The notes under the pieces were generated by a model. That model was given only the letters and a program-made list of their open reading frames with translations, made no database searches and had not been told where the DNA came from. Below, piece by piece: positions 10,886-21,730 of a stretch of DNA of 64,000 nucleotides (positions within the stretch are counted from its first letter, which is position 1; the number at the start of each line of letters is the position of its first letter). Origin of the DNA: Gambelia wislizenii (Eukaryota > Chordata > Lepidosauria > Squamata > Crotaphytidae); NCBI GenBank assembly GCA_030847615.1, contig JAUMIR010000002.1:197701809-197765808 (forward strand), read 5' to 3'. The position numbers and the translations under genes are program-made.

Positions 10886-10968
10886 CAAGTCCAGTCCAAA
10901 GATGAAGAATCATCAGAAGGGCGATCAGGGCCCTTGAGGTGGCTCATCAGCAGTTATGCCCTGAGGCT

Positions 10969-11190
10969 CATTCACACTACAGAATTATAGTGCTATTATT
11001 CTGCTTTAGCTGCCATGGCTGCATCCTATGGAATCCTGGGATTGGCTGGTTAGGGAGGGCCCTTTAGAATCCTCAGCCAGAGCATTCCGGTGCCTCTGAC
11101 CAAAGTACAAACCCCAGAATTCCATAGGACACAATCATGGCCGTTAAAGTAGAATAATAGCTCTATAATTGTGTTGTGTAAACGGGTTCT
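10969..11190. mobile_element. Palindromic MITE (family P)
   Basis: The left arm 'tcacactacagaattatagtg' through 'ggaatcctgggattgg' pairs with the inverse blocks on the right, ending 'ctataattgtgttgtgta'. It is about 220 bp, moderately diverged, with a loop near 11080. Confidence 0.75.
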
Positions 11191-11365
11191 TGGACATCAG
11201 GCTCAGCAGGCAGTGCCAAGCATACAGCTTACCTGGTCACTGTCTTCCTCATTAGGGTGAGATGTATTGTATTTCAACTTATTACAGAAACTATTTGCAG
11301 ACCTACATCTTTACATTGAACTTACCAGATGCATATTTCAATTCATTAAATTTACCATATGCATC

Positions 11366-11612
11366 ATAGCCAGCATAGTGTAGTGGTTTGAGTGTTGGAC
11401 TAGGACACTGGGAGACCAATGTTCGAATCCCTACTCAGCCTTGGAAACACCAGTGGAGAACTTGGACAAGTCACACTCTCTCAGCCTCAGAGGAAGGCAA
11501 GGGCAACTCCCCACTGACTAAATTCTGCCAAGAAACCCCCATGATAGCATTGTGGCATTGCCTGAGGGTGCCATAAGTCAGAAATGACTTGAAGGCATAC
11601 AACAACAGCAAT
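11366..11612 (+). mobile_element. tRNA-derived SINE (family S)
   Basis: It starts 'gccagcatagtgtagtgg', has B-box 'atgttcgaatccctactc', then 'caagtcacactctctcagcc', and ends 'aaggcatacaacaacag'. This copy keeps the uninterrupted 'gtcacactctctcag' block and so serves as the empty-site reference for element E3. Confidence 0.85.
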
Positions 11613-12754
11613 GCATATTTCATGCAAGAATGTATCCTCTTTTGTCCACTTTTTTGTGATGCTTTTCTACTTTTGGGGAGATACATAAGTGGCTAACACA
11701 GAGATGGCAAAGTCCTAAATAGCAGTACATGGACAGTTGTATTTTTGAATGCTTAACTGTGTAATATAAAATAAAATGTAAGAAAAATTTCTCTAAATAG
11801 AAAAATACACAGCAGAAAGTGAACAGACCTACGGCATTTCTCCCTGAAATGCAGTTTGTTTCTTTTTAATTGGTGGGGAATATTTTACATAAATTTTACA
11901 AAAATGAGATGATCCTACAGCCTAAAGTGCACCGCAGGGCTCTACCATCTCATTATGCTGCATTTCTAGACCGGGCTCTGGTTTATGTGGATTTAAAAGG
12001 GAAAGAGATGAGAAAAGAAAGATCTCTGGGATAAGAAATAAGCTTACAACATGTTTGTGGCAATTAATCATGTGAGCTGTTAAATTTTAAACAGTACTGA
12101 TGATAAAAGACAAAGAATATGTGCTTGTTCCATGGAAGGGTTGTGGGAGGTTAAAAAAATAATTTGCAAGATGTATGAGTTAATTAAAAAAAACAACGGA
12201 ATGAGGAAAACAGGATAGACGGAACAAGGGGGATTTCTTTCCTGTGTTCATGAAAGGAGTTGAACAACAGGGGAAATAACATACAAAGAAAAGGAGAGGA
12301 TTAGGTTAAGTGTGAACACTGCTGCTGCTGCTGGAATTTCTTCCTCAACTGATTTCACTTCACTGGTCCTCATAGGATATGGTAACATACAGAAGCCAGA
12401 ACGGAGACCAACATTATGTTACATGTTGTTTGATCCTGAGGAATTGTTTTGTGCTGGTGTTACTGACGGTTGACTAGTTACAGAATTCCGTTTCTTTTCA
12501 CAATCGCTATCCAAATGGGCAGAGACACAATCTCGCTATTGATGATCCACAACACTTCAGCAACTCCTGCAAATAAATATCTTCTATCTTCCCCTGCAAG
12601 ACCCCCCCCCCACCTCACTCTCTCTCTACCCACCCTACTCTTCCTGCTTAGGGAGAGGCAAAGGTGAGACAGGAAGGGGAAGCTACCAGTCAACAGGGGG
12701 AGAGAGAAGTGAAGGATATGTCAGGACTGTGGCAGGGAGGGGAAAGAGTACATG
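11613..12754. other. Unannotated DNA
   Basis: No gene or transposon ends recognised. The stretch is AT-rich, with a short CTG run near 12320 and a C-run plus CT tract near 12600-12625. Confidence 0.4.
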
Positions 12755-13300
12755 GCATCTCACCACTGTTGAGTGTTGGACTACAACTCTGGAAACCAGG
12801 GTTCGAATCCCCACTCAAGTCATGGAAACCCACTGGGTGACCTTGGGAAAGTCACAAGACTATCAGGTGCAGGGGGGGGGGCATCAAAAATCACATTCCC
12901 AACCATGTCAGAAGAACAGGAGGAGAACAGGAAAAGTGACCTTACTAGACACCGCGTCCTTCTGCTATTCGTTGGGGGGGTGTTGTAGCGCTGCCTCAGA
13001 CTAGACTTCCCTTTTCTATTGACAGGGAGAAGCCACCAATAAAAAGGGACACCTTATTGATGGCCACACTACACCCCTGGAATGCTGAAGGACGAGGTTG
13101 TCTGATAATGTCAGGGCTTCTTGTTCTTCTAGCAATCTTCTGACACAGTTTTTGCTGCATCTGATAATCTCCACATTCTCTCAGCCTCAGAGGAAGGCAA
13201 AGGGAAACCTCCTCCAAATTAATCTTACCAAGAAAACCCCAATAGGTTCACCTTAGGGTCACTGTAAGTCAGAAATGACTTGAAGGCACATAATAAAAAC
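12755..13300 (+). mobile_element. tRNA-derived SINE (family S), split by E3
   Basis: The 5' part (to 12856) has 'ggttcgaatccccactc' and 'gaccttgggaaagtcac'. The 3' part (from 13173) continues 'attctctcagcctcagagg' and ends 'gcacataataaaaac'. Joining 12856 to 13176 regenerates the SINE block seen uninterrupted at 11366-11612. The interruption is element E3. Confidence 0.85.
12857..13172. mobile_element. Fold-back element E3, 3-bp TSD (ACA), inside a SINE
   Basis: The right end is the complement of GGAGATTATCAGATGCAGC. The left end is the shortened AGACTATCAGGTGCAG. ACA flanks both sides (12854-12856, 13173-13175), and the SINE provides an independent empty site with a single ACA. The arms pair imperfectly ('gtcagaagaacagg' against the right-arm complement). 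Inner boxes: TTACTAGAC at 12942-12950 (about 82 bp from the left box) and complement TCTGATAAT at 13101 (59 bp from the right box). It is close kin of E5. Confidence 0.85.
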
Positions 13301-13865
13301 GAACTATATAGCACTGCATTTAACTTTAATATTTTGGGACAGTTGTAGAACCATTCTGTACCTCTGTCATGTTAAAACACCCCCTTCCAACATGTGCTTC
13401 ACGGTTGTCAAAACCGATTTCTTTTGCTTTCTGTTCCATTTAAGTGTATTATGTCTATGGGGGTGGAGGTTGCAGGAGCAGCAAATTGTGAATCATGTGT
13501 TTAATGCTCAATGCCACTATGTCCTCACCCTGCCAGTGTAAATCAATGTAGGTCATTCCTGTTAGGACACCAGAACTCATAATGTCAAGGGGAGGAGAAA
13601 GGGGAGAGAAACTGGTAAAAGAGGAGGACACCCACAGCCACCCCCTCACCACATACAACAGACATGCCCCTCTTCTTGAAAGCAACACATTCTGGCAAGA
13701 AAAACACACACTTATGAAACAGAAACACATCCTCAGTTTTATTTTAAGTTATTGGGCATGAAACAATGACAGTGGATGCTAGGAAATGATGCTGAACAAA
13801 CAGAGACCAGGATTGTGTTGACTGGATGGCCAGATATGTGATGTCCTGTGTATAGACTACTGTCT
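13301..13865. other. Unannotated DNA
   Basis: No exon or repeat end recognised. Open frames on the minus strand at 13455-13730 and 13739-13939 carry no recognisable domain. Confidence 0.4.
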
Positions 13866-14240
13866 AGAGCAGAGGTGAGGGAACTCCATTGGCTTCCTGT
13901 AGGGCCCTGGAAGGCCACATTCCTGCCACGTTGCTCCACCCTCAGATTTTTTTAAAAAATCAAACAAATAATTTGACTCAAAACAAACTCAAATTTCATT
14001 AGGTTTTTGAGCCCTTCTAGATGGTCTTAGGTCCAGGAGAGGCCCTTTTTTGACAAGAAAGTCAAATGGGCTTCTTATAGGCCTAAAAGAGCCCGGGGGT
14101 GTTTGTTCAATAAGAGGCAACATTCCCACTCCTTGGGATGTTTTTAGTCAATTTTTTTTAAAATTGGGAATTACTTGGGGGTGGGTGGGTTCACATCTGT
14201 AATATTTCTAAAACTGCACTCATTGCGCATCGTCCTCCGT
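13866..14240 (+). mobile_element. Possible decayed hAT-like element
   Basis: The left edge 'agcagaggtgagggaactcc' resembles the CAGRGGTG-type end of vertebrate hAT (Charlie-like) elements. The right end and 8-bp duplication were not identified, so the boundaries are guesses. Confidence 0.3.
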
Positions 14241-14326
14241 ATACATAATAAATATTTTACATAGACTTTTACAGGTGCATGCACGCGCACACACACACAC
14301 ATTTAAAATTGCATATAATGTCTAGC

Positions 14327-14598
14327 CGATGTGAGGCCTCACATCGGGAGGCATGGAGGCACACTATCCACAATGCTGCAGCCTTATTTGAGAACTCACG
14401 CCAAACAAGTCTTGAAGAGAAATGACAACGCAGAAAGAATCACAATCACCGGAAACATCACCCAGGCCAAGGAGACCTTCTGCTGTGCTTTCTGCAACCG
14501 GACTTGTTTATCTCGGATTTGCCTTTTTAGTCATCAGCACGCTTGCAGAAAGTGCGGGATGAGTCCTTCCTGAATCTTCGCTTGTGAAGAAAAGCCAG
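14327..14598 (+). mobile_element. 5'-truncated LINE fragment (ORF C-terminus) with 12-bp TSD
   Basis: The 272-bp insert is bounded by perfect copies of ATAATGTCTAGC (14315-14326 and 14599-14610). Frame 14331-14573 encodes an arginine-rich segment and then a C-terminal zinc finger, CAFCNRTC...SHQHAC (Cys-X2-Cys, His, Cys). This matches the minus-strand fragment at 30780-31285. The arrangement (helical basic segment plus C-terminal Cys/His finger) is that of the C-terminus of some non-LTR retrotransposon polyproteins. I cannot name the clade with certainty. The duplication shows target-primed insertion of a severely truncated copy. Confidence 0.75.
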
Positions 14599-14610
14599 AT
14601 AATGTCTAGC

Positions 14611-15773
14611 ACAAAATCCACAGAGATGTGTCATCTGCTTACCAGCATATGCTAAATGTTTCATGGATTGAGTCAGGATTTGGGAGTATCCAGGAGATTA
14701 TGTTTTTCTGCTGGTTGCTGATGAGAGGACATGTCCATCTTGTATGATGGCCTGTTGTGTGAGCAGTCTCTGTCCCTACAGTGGTGCATAAAAGGGGAGG
14801 CAATCTCTCAAAAATAAGCTATGGATTTCCAGATCACCTGAAGGTCTCCTCCCAATAGTCCATATTTTCCCATTAGCCCAGTAATTATTTTTCATACTGA
14901 TGCAAGTTTCAAGAGTAGAGAATGCCATCCAACACATGGATGGTACAAAGCAGTAGTTTGTTGCAGCCCAAAGAACTTTGCTTCTCTGTTTTACAACAGA
15001 GATGGAGTTCAATGTAGGCAAGGTTGTGCTCAGGACCGGTTTAAGGAATTGTGGGCCCCCCTGCAATGGTTTATTTTTGGGGCCTCATATGTATATCTCA
15101 GGTCAATGTAACCTAACTCAACCTAAGCTATTCACAGAACAGGATATTCAGATTATAACTAATAATGTTTTTGCAGCAGGAGGGTACTACGGGCCTCAGG
15201 CCACCCCCTTGCTCCCCCCTTCCAGCATAACACAAGGACTGGAAGCAGAACAAAGAAACTGCAGCATGCATGCACACACAACTCAGCCCCTCAGTCTCCC
15301 TCCTCCAGGGAACAACATAAGGCTGAAACAGGACACAGGTAAAGTGTCAACAGAATTCCTCTAAAAGCCAGTCTCCAACCCCCATGGTAGAGAGCTGCTG
15401 AACTGCCATTCCCAACCCCCTGAAGGTTCAAAAACTCGCTGCCACCATGTCGTAAATGGCCCACCCAAGGACTTCTGCTGCCTGAAATCCAGTGTTGGCC
15501 TTTTTTCATCCCAAACCCAGGGATTCCTCTTCGTTTTGCCACCACCCGTTGACTTAAAAATGAGGGGTTTCTTTCCTTGTCCAGTGCAATGGGAAGCTAG
15601 ACCGGTTATGAGAATAAGAATACCCGTTTTCTCTGATCTAAAGAAGGTTCTTGATAGCTGACCAGAAGCAGGCAATTCGAGGCAGGGTTGAAAATATCAG
15701 AAGCTTTTATTTCAATTCCAGGGATCTATGTCACTTGAGAAGGTAAAACATTCCAGGTGCAACTTAAGACTTA
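14611..15773. other. Unannotated DNA
   Basis: No gene recognised. Overlapping open frames on both strands between 14776 and 15675 lack known domains. The segment ends at a mariner-like left terminus at 15774. Confidence 0.4.
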
Positions 15774-15883
15774 CCGTATATTCCGGCGTATAAGATGACC
15801 CCCCCAATTTTTAAGGTAAAATGCAGAGTTTGTGATATATTCGCCCTATAAGACGACCCCCCTCTTTCAACGCATAGCCCCCG

Positions 15884-16260
15884 CATGCCCCTCCTGCGCT
15901 CCCTTCCAGGAGGGAGCGCAGGAGGAGGATGCGGAGGCTGTGCGCCCAAAAGGGGCACGTTCGCCCCTTCTCCCCACCTTCCAGGAAGGTGGGGAGAAGG
16001 GGCGAATCGCGGTTTGGCCGCGCAGCCTCTGCATGCCCCTCCTGCGCTCCCTTCCAGAAGGGAGCGCAGGAGGGGGATCCGCAGGCTGTGCGGCAAAATG
16101 GGGCACGTTCGCCCCTTCTCCCCACCTTCCAGGAAGATGGGGAGAAGGGGCGAATCGCGGTTTGGCCGCGCAGCCTCCGCATGCCTCTCCTGCGCTCCCT
16201 TCCAGGAGGGAGCACAGGAGGGGGATCCGCAGGCTGTGCGGCCAAACGGGGCTTTGGGGA
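15884..16260. repeat. GC-rich tandem repeat, unit about 145 bp, with internal inverted repeats
   Basis: About 2.6 units begin at 15884, 16029 and 16176, each starting 'gcatgcc(c/t)ctcctgcgctc'. Each unit itself holds two short palindromes, 'cctcctgcgctccc...gggagcgcaggagg' and 'ccccttctccccacc...ggtggggagaagggg', so it is a tandem array of hairpins. CpG density is high. Confidence 0.8.
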
Positions 16261-16324
16261 AGGGGGGAGGCTGGGCGGAGGGTGGCTGGGGGGAGGGGGC
16301 TTCGCAGCCACACCCCCTCTCCAA

Positions 16325-16665
16325 AGCGAGCCATGGAGGCCTCCGTGGCCCTCCCCCTCCCTCCCAGGGCCTTCATGGGTCTCCGGAGGGTCTCCGAAGG
16401 CCCCCGTGGAGGCCTCCGCAGCCCTCCCTAATCCCCCCAAGGCCTTCACAGGGCCTCGCGAGGCCCCGTGCAGGCCTCCGTAGCCCTCCCCACTCCCCCC
16501 CAAGGCCTTCATGGGGCCTCGCGAGGCCCCATGGAGGCCTCTGTGGTCCTCCCCCTCCCTCCCAGGGCCTTCACGGGTCTCCAGAGGGTCTCCGAAGGCC
16601 CCGTGGAGGCCTCCCCGGCCCTCCCCGCTCCCTCCCAGAGCCTTCACGGGGCCTCCGTAGGCCCC
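16325..16665. repeat. GC-rich minisatellite, unit 62-75 bp
   Basis: Five diverged units are recognisable by 'gaggcctccg(t/c)(g/a)gccctcc' at about 16335, 16410, 16473, 16535 and 16608, separated by 'ccttcatgggtctcc' or 'cttcacggggcct' variants. Confidence 0.75.
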
Positions 16666-16752
16666 GTGTCATGGTTTTGGGAGGGCCCTCCCAAAACCGC
16701 GAATAATCAAAACCGCGAATGCCGAGTTCGCGAATGTGGAGGGGCAACTGTA

Positions 16753-19700
16753 CAATATTATTCGGCAATAAGTTTTTTCTATGTGTCTTTCCAATCCATC
16801 CAGCATATTTAGGAGATATAATCCGGCATGCATCAGCATATCTATTGCTAGTACCTTTGTTACCATTAAGTGCATTTTAGCCCAATATTTTTTTGCTTTG
16901 GGACATTGCCACCACATATGAAAAAATGTGCCTAGTTCCTTGTCATATTTCCAACATTTGTGCTTATTGGTTCTGTACATTTTTGCAATTCTATGAGGAG
17001 TCAAATGCCATCTATATAGCATTTTATAATAATTTTCTCTCAAGTCATAACTTCTAGTAAATTTTATGTTTATTTTCCAAGATTTCTCCCATTGTGCTAA
17101 TGTTAGTGAATGCCCCAAATTTAATGCCCATTTTACCATATTGTCTTTTCTTGTTTCTTGTTCCAAATCTAGCTCTATTAATAATCTATATATTTTTTGA
17201 AACTGTTTTTTCTTTTCCCTTTAATAATATTAAATCCAATTCTGTATATGTTCTTTCAATACCTTCCAATTTTGAGTCTTGGATAAATTTCTCCCTTAAT
17301 TGTCTATGTAAGAACCAATGGCATATAAATCCCTCTTCTTCTAACTCTTCTCTTGTTTTAATATTCCACTGATCTCCTTTTACTTTCAGTATCTCCTTAT
17401 ACGTTAGCCATTTGTTCTTACATAAATTCTCATTTTTACGGAAGGCTTCATGTACTGAAGTCCAAAGCGGGATTTTCTTAGAAATTTTATACCTACATTT
17501 CAGCCAAACTGTTAGCAACGCTTTTCTAATAAAATGATGTTTAAAGTCCTTATTAACATACACCTTGTTATAGACCAAATATGCGTGCCACCCATATCTA
17601 CTGTTGAAACCCTCGGTCGTTAGAAGTCTTTTATCTTCTAAGATAATCCAGTCTTGGATCCAAGCAAGGCAGCACACATAATAGTATAAATTCAAGTTCT
17701 GCAACTGAAGCCCTCCTCTATCTTTTACTTCATGTAATATTTTCCACCTTCCCCTTGGTTTCTTTCCCTGCCATATAAATTTAGATATTTCTCTGTTCCA
17801 TTGTTTGAAAGGCTCTTCATTAATTATAACTGGAATATTCTGGAACCAGAACATCATTCTGGGCAAGATACGCATCTTGACCAATGAGATCCTCCCTAAT
17901 AATGACAACTGTAATTTCTTCCATTGTTGTAGATCTTTTTTTTATCTCATTCCACACTTTAATATAGTTATTCTTGAATAATTCTGTATTATTTTTCGAT
18001 ATTGTTATCCCTGGGTATCTCACCTTTTTATCTATCCTGAATGTCAAAATATCTATTAGTTCTGTCTCTTCTTTCAGAGTCATATTTTAGGTGATCATGG
18101 ATGTTTATCTATATTGATTTTAATTCCTGCTAACCTTCCAAAATCTTCCAGGATTCACATTAGTTTCTTTATACTTTCTAATGGCTTCTCCAGGAATATT
18201 AAAAGATCATCTGCAAATGCTCTTCCCTTATAACTAAAGTTTTGAATCTTAATTCCCTTTATAGAACTATCTGTTCTTATTTTTCTATTCCGAATTTCTA
18301 ACACTGTGATAAAAAAGTAATGGAGATAGGGGACATCCCTGTCTTGTTCCTTTCGATATATTATGTGGTTGTGTTTTCTGTCCATTTATGATTATCCTTG
18401 CTGTCTGTTCATTATATAAGGTCTTAATCCAACTTATATATTTCCCCCTAACTCCATCTTTTCCAACACCTCTATCATAAAATCCCACTTTAGGTTATTG
18501 AAAGCCTTTTCTGCATCAATGAATATTAAAGTCATCTTCTTTTGGGTTTTTTTCTCATAATATTCTATAATATCTAAGACCATTCTTATATTATTCCTTA
18601 AGAGTCTGTTAGGTAAATAAAAACCACATTGATCTTCATGAATCCAATTCCTTAGTATTTCTTTTAATCAGTCTGCTAGTATTGGTGAAAATATTTTATA
18701 ATCTAAGTTTAATAAGAAAATTGGTCTATAGCTTTTTAAATCCATAGGGTCTTTTGCTTCTTTGGGAATCAAGATTATGTTAGCTTCACCCCATGAAGCT
18801 GGTTTCTTACCATTTTGAATGTTATTCAATATTTGATTCAAAGGTCTTATTAATTCTTCATGAAATGTTTTATAATATATTGCCAAAAGACCATCAGGCC
18901 CTGGCACTTTTCCCACTTTCATTTTCTGTATAGCTTTCAAACGCTTCATTAGATATTGGTTTATTTAATTCTCTCCTTTGTTCTTCTGATATTTGTGGAA
19001 CTTTTTCATTTTTTAGATATTCCTTTATTGCTTCCTTTCTATCCTTGGTTTGGTCCTGATCTGTGAAGATTTTTGAAAAGTAATTGTAAAATATCTTTTT
19101 AATTTTCCCTTGTTGTCTAAGAACTTTTTCAGACGGGACTTACCACGCAATTAGACTCCGGAATAGTTACGACGCTGTCGCGTGGCAGGGGAAGTTGCCC
19201 GTGAGTAAAATATGGTGCGGCTGCCTCCAATCATACATGGAAGTGACACAGATGATGTCGAGAGAGGGACGGCATCATCCGAAATGAAACCCCCTGCCGC
19301 GCGACAGTGTTGTAACTATTCCGGAGTCTTCTTGCGCGGTAAGTCCTGTCTGAAAAAGTCCTAATTGAATCATTCTCCATTTTTATTTCTGATATTATTT
19401 TCTTCTCCCTTTCTTTCCTTATTCTATAGGATAACCACTTGCATGGTCTATTGGCATTTTCGAAGTATTTTTGTTTCATACATCTTAACTTCCTTTCTAT
19501 TTCTATTGTTGCTTCTAAGTTCATTTGATTCTGCAAGATTTTACTCTAATTAATCAACTTGGAATCCTTAGGGTTTTTCTTTAATTCTTTTCCTTTTTCT
19601 TTATCTCTTTTTCAATTTGATTTTCTCTCTCTCTTCTTCTTTTTAGTTCTATTTCCTTCTGAATGAAAAATCCTCTGATCACTGCCTTACTAGTGTCCCA

Positions 19701-20543
19701 AACTGTATCAATTGATGTTTCTTTGTCCATGTTCTCTTCAAAGAAGAATTTCAGTGTTTCCTTTGCTTTCTGTACTATTTTATTATTTTTTAATAGATAA
19801 TCTTTTAATTTCCAAGAAATTTCTATTCTATTTTTTTGTAAAGATATCACTATTGGGCAGTGATCAGATAAAGACCTATTCTTCACTTCTATCTTCTTAA
19901 TTCTTTTAGCTGCATTCTTTGACAAAAAAAATCATATCTATTCCAGACCATGATTGATGTCTATCTGAAAAGCAAGTATACTCTTTTTCCACACCATATT
20001 TTGATCTCTATGTATCTACTAAGGCTAAGTTTTCTAACATTTCTAAATAGATCTTTGGTAGTCTACCTTGTTTGTTCTTTCCCTGTTTAGCCGGTAATCT
20101 ATCAATGGAAGGGTCTAATATCCTATTCCAGTCACCCATCATGAGTATTTCATCAAACTCCACCTCTAAAATCATGCCCCATAACTTAGCATAAAACTTT
20201 GCTTTATAATCTATAGGGGCATAGATCCCCACCATCAGTATCTTAGTATTTTCTAAAAGGATTTCCACTCCTATAAATCGACCCTCCTGGTCTTTTAATT
20301 TTTCCTTCACCTCTAACTTATTATTTATATATATTATTACTCCATTTTCTTCTTTTCTGTTGTTGCCGCAACCCATTATCCCAATTTCTGATTATTCATA
20401 CATTTTAGATCCTTATTTCTTATATGAATTTCCTGTAAACAAGTTATGTCTGTTTTTTGTTTTTCCAAATAATGAAAAATTCTCCTTCTTTTCTGTGGTG
20501 AATTTAAGCTTCGTACATTCCAAGAGAAAATTTTTTCTGCCAT
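16753..20543 (-). pseudogene. L1 ORF2 (endonuclease / reverse transcriptase), broken
   Basis: The start at 20543 opens MAEKIFSWNVRSLNSP, the typical beginning of an L1 apurinic-type endonuclease. The next part, in shifted frames, holds GVIIYINNK, an active-site-like 'MMGDWN' and 'SDHCPIV' (catalytic SDH). The RT part shows 'VPGPDGL' with 'SYRPI' (about 18949-18668), 'GTRQGCPLSPLLF' (about 18400) and 'AFADDLLIF', the A(F/Y)ADD catalytic box near 18240. The thumb and C-terminal part (17908-16770) includes 'SLLGRISLVKM' and a Cys/His segment around 17000. At least four frame changes and stops, plus E4, make it inactive. The frame is truncated at 16753. Confidence 0.85.
19121..19361. mobile_element. 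Fold-back element E4, 3-bp TSD (TAA), inside L1 ORF2
   Basis: The ends GAACTTTTTCAGACGGGAC and the complement of GGACTTTTTCAGACAGGAC are flanked by TAA (19118-19120, 19362-19364). It is 241 bp, partly palindromic ('gactccggaatagttac' at the left pairs with 'gtaactattccggagtc' at the right). The right arm has an inner box complement (CATCCGAAAT, about 19277) 71 bp from the terminal box. Removing the element and one TAA rejoins the L1 reading frame with no shift. Confidence 0.9.
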
Positions 20544-20641
20544 ATTTTGTTTGTTTAGTTAATTACCTACTTTAGTAACTGTTCCTTTCCTTCTTTTTTT
20601 TCTTTCTCTTTTCTAAATATTTGCTGTTCTTAAGTTTCTTC

Positions 20642-21730
20642 TTAATCTAAATAACTACCCTCTTTTATTTCTAATTCCTCCTGTGATTCTTCATCCCTTT
20701 CCCCCTCTTCTCCTACTTCTCCTTCTCCTACTTCCTCCTTCTCTTCTTCTTCTTCACCTGTCTGATCTCTCCCTAAGTTCTTTTTTACCTTTCTATCCCT
20801 CTTTGTCTGAGTGTCTGCTTTCCTTGAAATTATTACCAGTTTTCCCCCTCTATTATTTTCCTCCATCTGTCTCTTTTTATCTACCTCTTCCTCCTTATAC
20901 TCTTTGTCCAACTTCTTCAGAAAATCATTAGCTTTCTCTATACTGTTTATTTTGTACTTTTTATACCTATATGTAAAAGACACCCCTTCAATCTTTCCCC
21001 ATTTATACTGAATTTCATGTTTCCTCAGCTTTTGTATAAAAAAATTATATTCTTTCCTTTTCTTCAATATAGTTGCTGGTACATCTTTATAAATCTTGAT
21101 CTCTTTCCCCTCTATAATTAGAGTGTCTTCATACGCTTTATTTATGACTATCTCCTTAACCTGTTCTCTTAAAAAATAAATCACTATGCCTCTCAGTACT
21201 TTATTTTTTTTAGCCACCCACAACTCAATCCTGAACATCTTATCTATCTCCAAATCAAGCTGTTCCGGCAGCCATCCTGTGAATTTTGCTAGAAATGGGA
21301 CCACCCTTGTATACAGATCTTCATTCTTCTGTTCTTCTAGCCTTCGAATTTTAATACATTTTGATCTGTTCTTAACTTCTGATATTGTCTCTTTAATCTT
21401 TTCCTGTTGTTTAGTATCTTCTATATCTTTTGTTCTTGATACTAGATTCTCCGTTTTTTGTTCAAGATTATGTAATTTTTCTTCCATTAATGACAAAGCT
21501 TTTGTCTTTTCTTCTGTTTTCTTTCCTAAATGGTCCAATTCCCTTTTGAAGTCTGCTTTTAATTCCTCCGTCAATTCCTTCATCTGAGCTTTTATTTCCA
21601 TTCTGATTTCTTTACCTATTTTCCTCATTTCCTCCAGCAATAATGTATTTGTATCTAATACTTTAGTTGGCATTTCTTCCGATGGTCTCCTTTGTAGCTG
21701 AGCAATATTTCTTCTTGTTGCCACCTCCAT
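20642..21730 (-). CDS. L1 ORF1 protein, intact frame (362 aa)
   Basis: This is an RNA-binding nucleocapsid-like protein of an L1 LINE, expected to package L1 RNA in cytoplasmic particles. Residues about 30-120 are lysine/glutamate-rich heptad-type sequence with a long predicted coiled coil (trimerisation in known L1 ORF1p). Residues about 125-220 fit the RRM/central domain region, including a segment 'IKIRRLEE' and a later 'FLREQVKE'. Residues 220-270 fit the basic C-terminal domain. Unusually, the last 60 residues form a long acidic tail (runs of Glu around residues 325-355), encoded by a CTT/CTC-rich tract. The start was chosen at 21730, the first Met of the frame. No stop interrupts it, so the copy may be fairly young although ORF2 is broken. 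Confidence 0.85.
   Translation of the reverse strand: MEVATRRNIAQLQRRPSEEMPTKVLDTNTLLLEEMRKIGKEIRMEIKAQMKELTEELKADFKRELDHLGKKTEEKTKALSLMEEKLHNLEQKTENLVSRTKDIEDTKQQEKIKETISEVKNRSKCIKIRRLEEQKNEDLYTRVVPFLAKFTGWLPEQLDLEIDKMFRIELWVAKKNKVLRGIVIYFLREQVKEIVINKAYEDTLIIEGKEIKIYKDVPATILKKRKEYNFFIQKLRKHEIQYKWGKIEGVSFTYRYKKYKINSIEKANDFLKKLDKEYKEEEVDKKRQMEENNRGGKLVIISRKADTQTKRDRKVKKNLGRDQTGEEEEEKEEVGEGEVGEEGERDEESQEELEIKEGSYLD

Larger units (their letters stand above)
15774..16750. mobile_element. Chimeric TA-targeting element with GC-rich minisatellites
   Basis: The left terminus, CCGTATATTCCGGCGTATAAG, follows a TA (15772-15773). The right terminus, 'gcgaatgtggaggggcaactg', precedes a TA (16751-16752). 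The two termini are not inverted copies of each other. The right end instead matches the right end of the intact element at 37559-38057 ('cgcgaatgtggaggggcaactg'). The interior is two different GC-rich tandem arrays. The long open frames here, on both strands, are by-products of the repeats and not genes. The simplest reading is two elements fused by recombination or deletion. Confidence 0.6.

Noticed and set aside
15764..16812. Several long overlapping open frames on both strands (up to 278 residues)
   Set aside because: They are Pro/Gly/Arg-rich products of GC-rich tandem repeats, open in several frames at once, and follow the repeat units rather than any protein domain.
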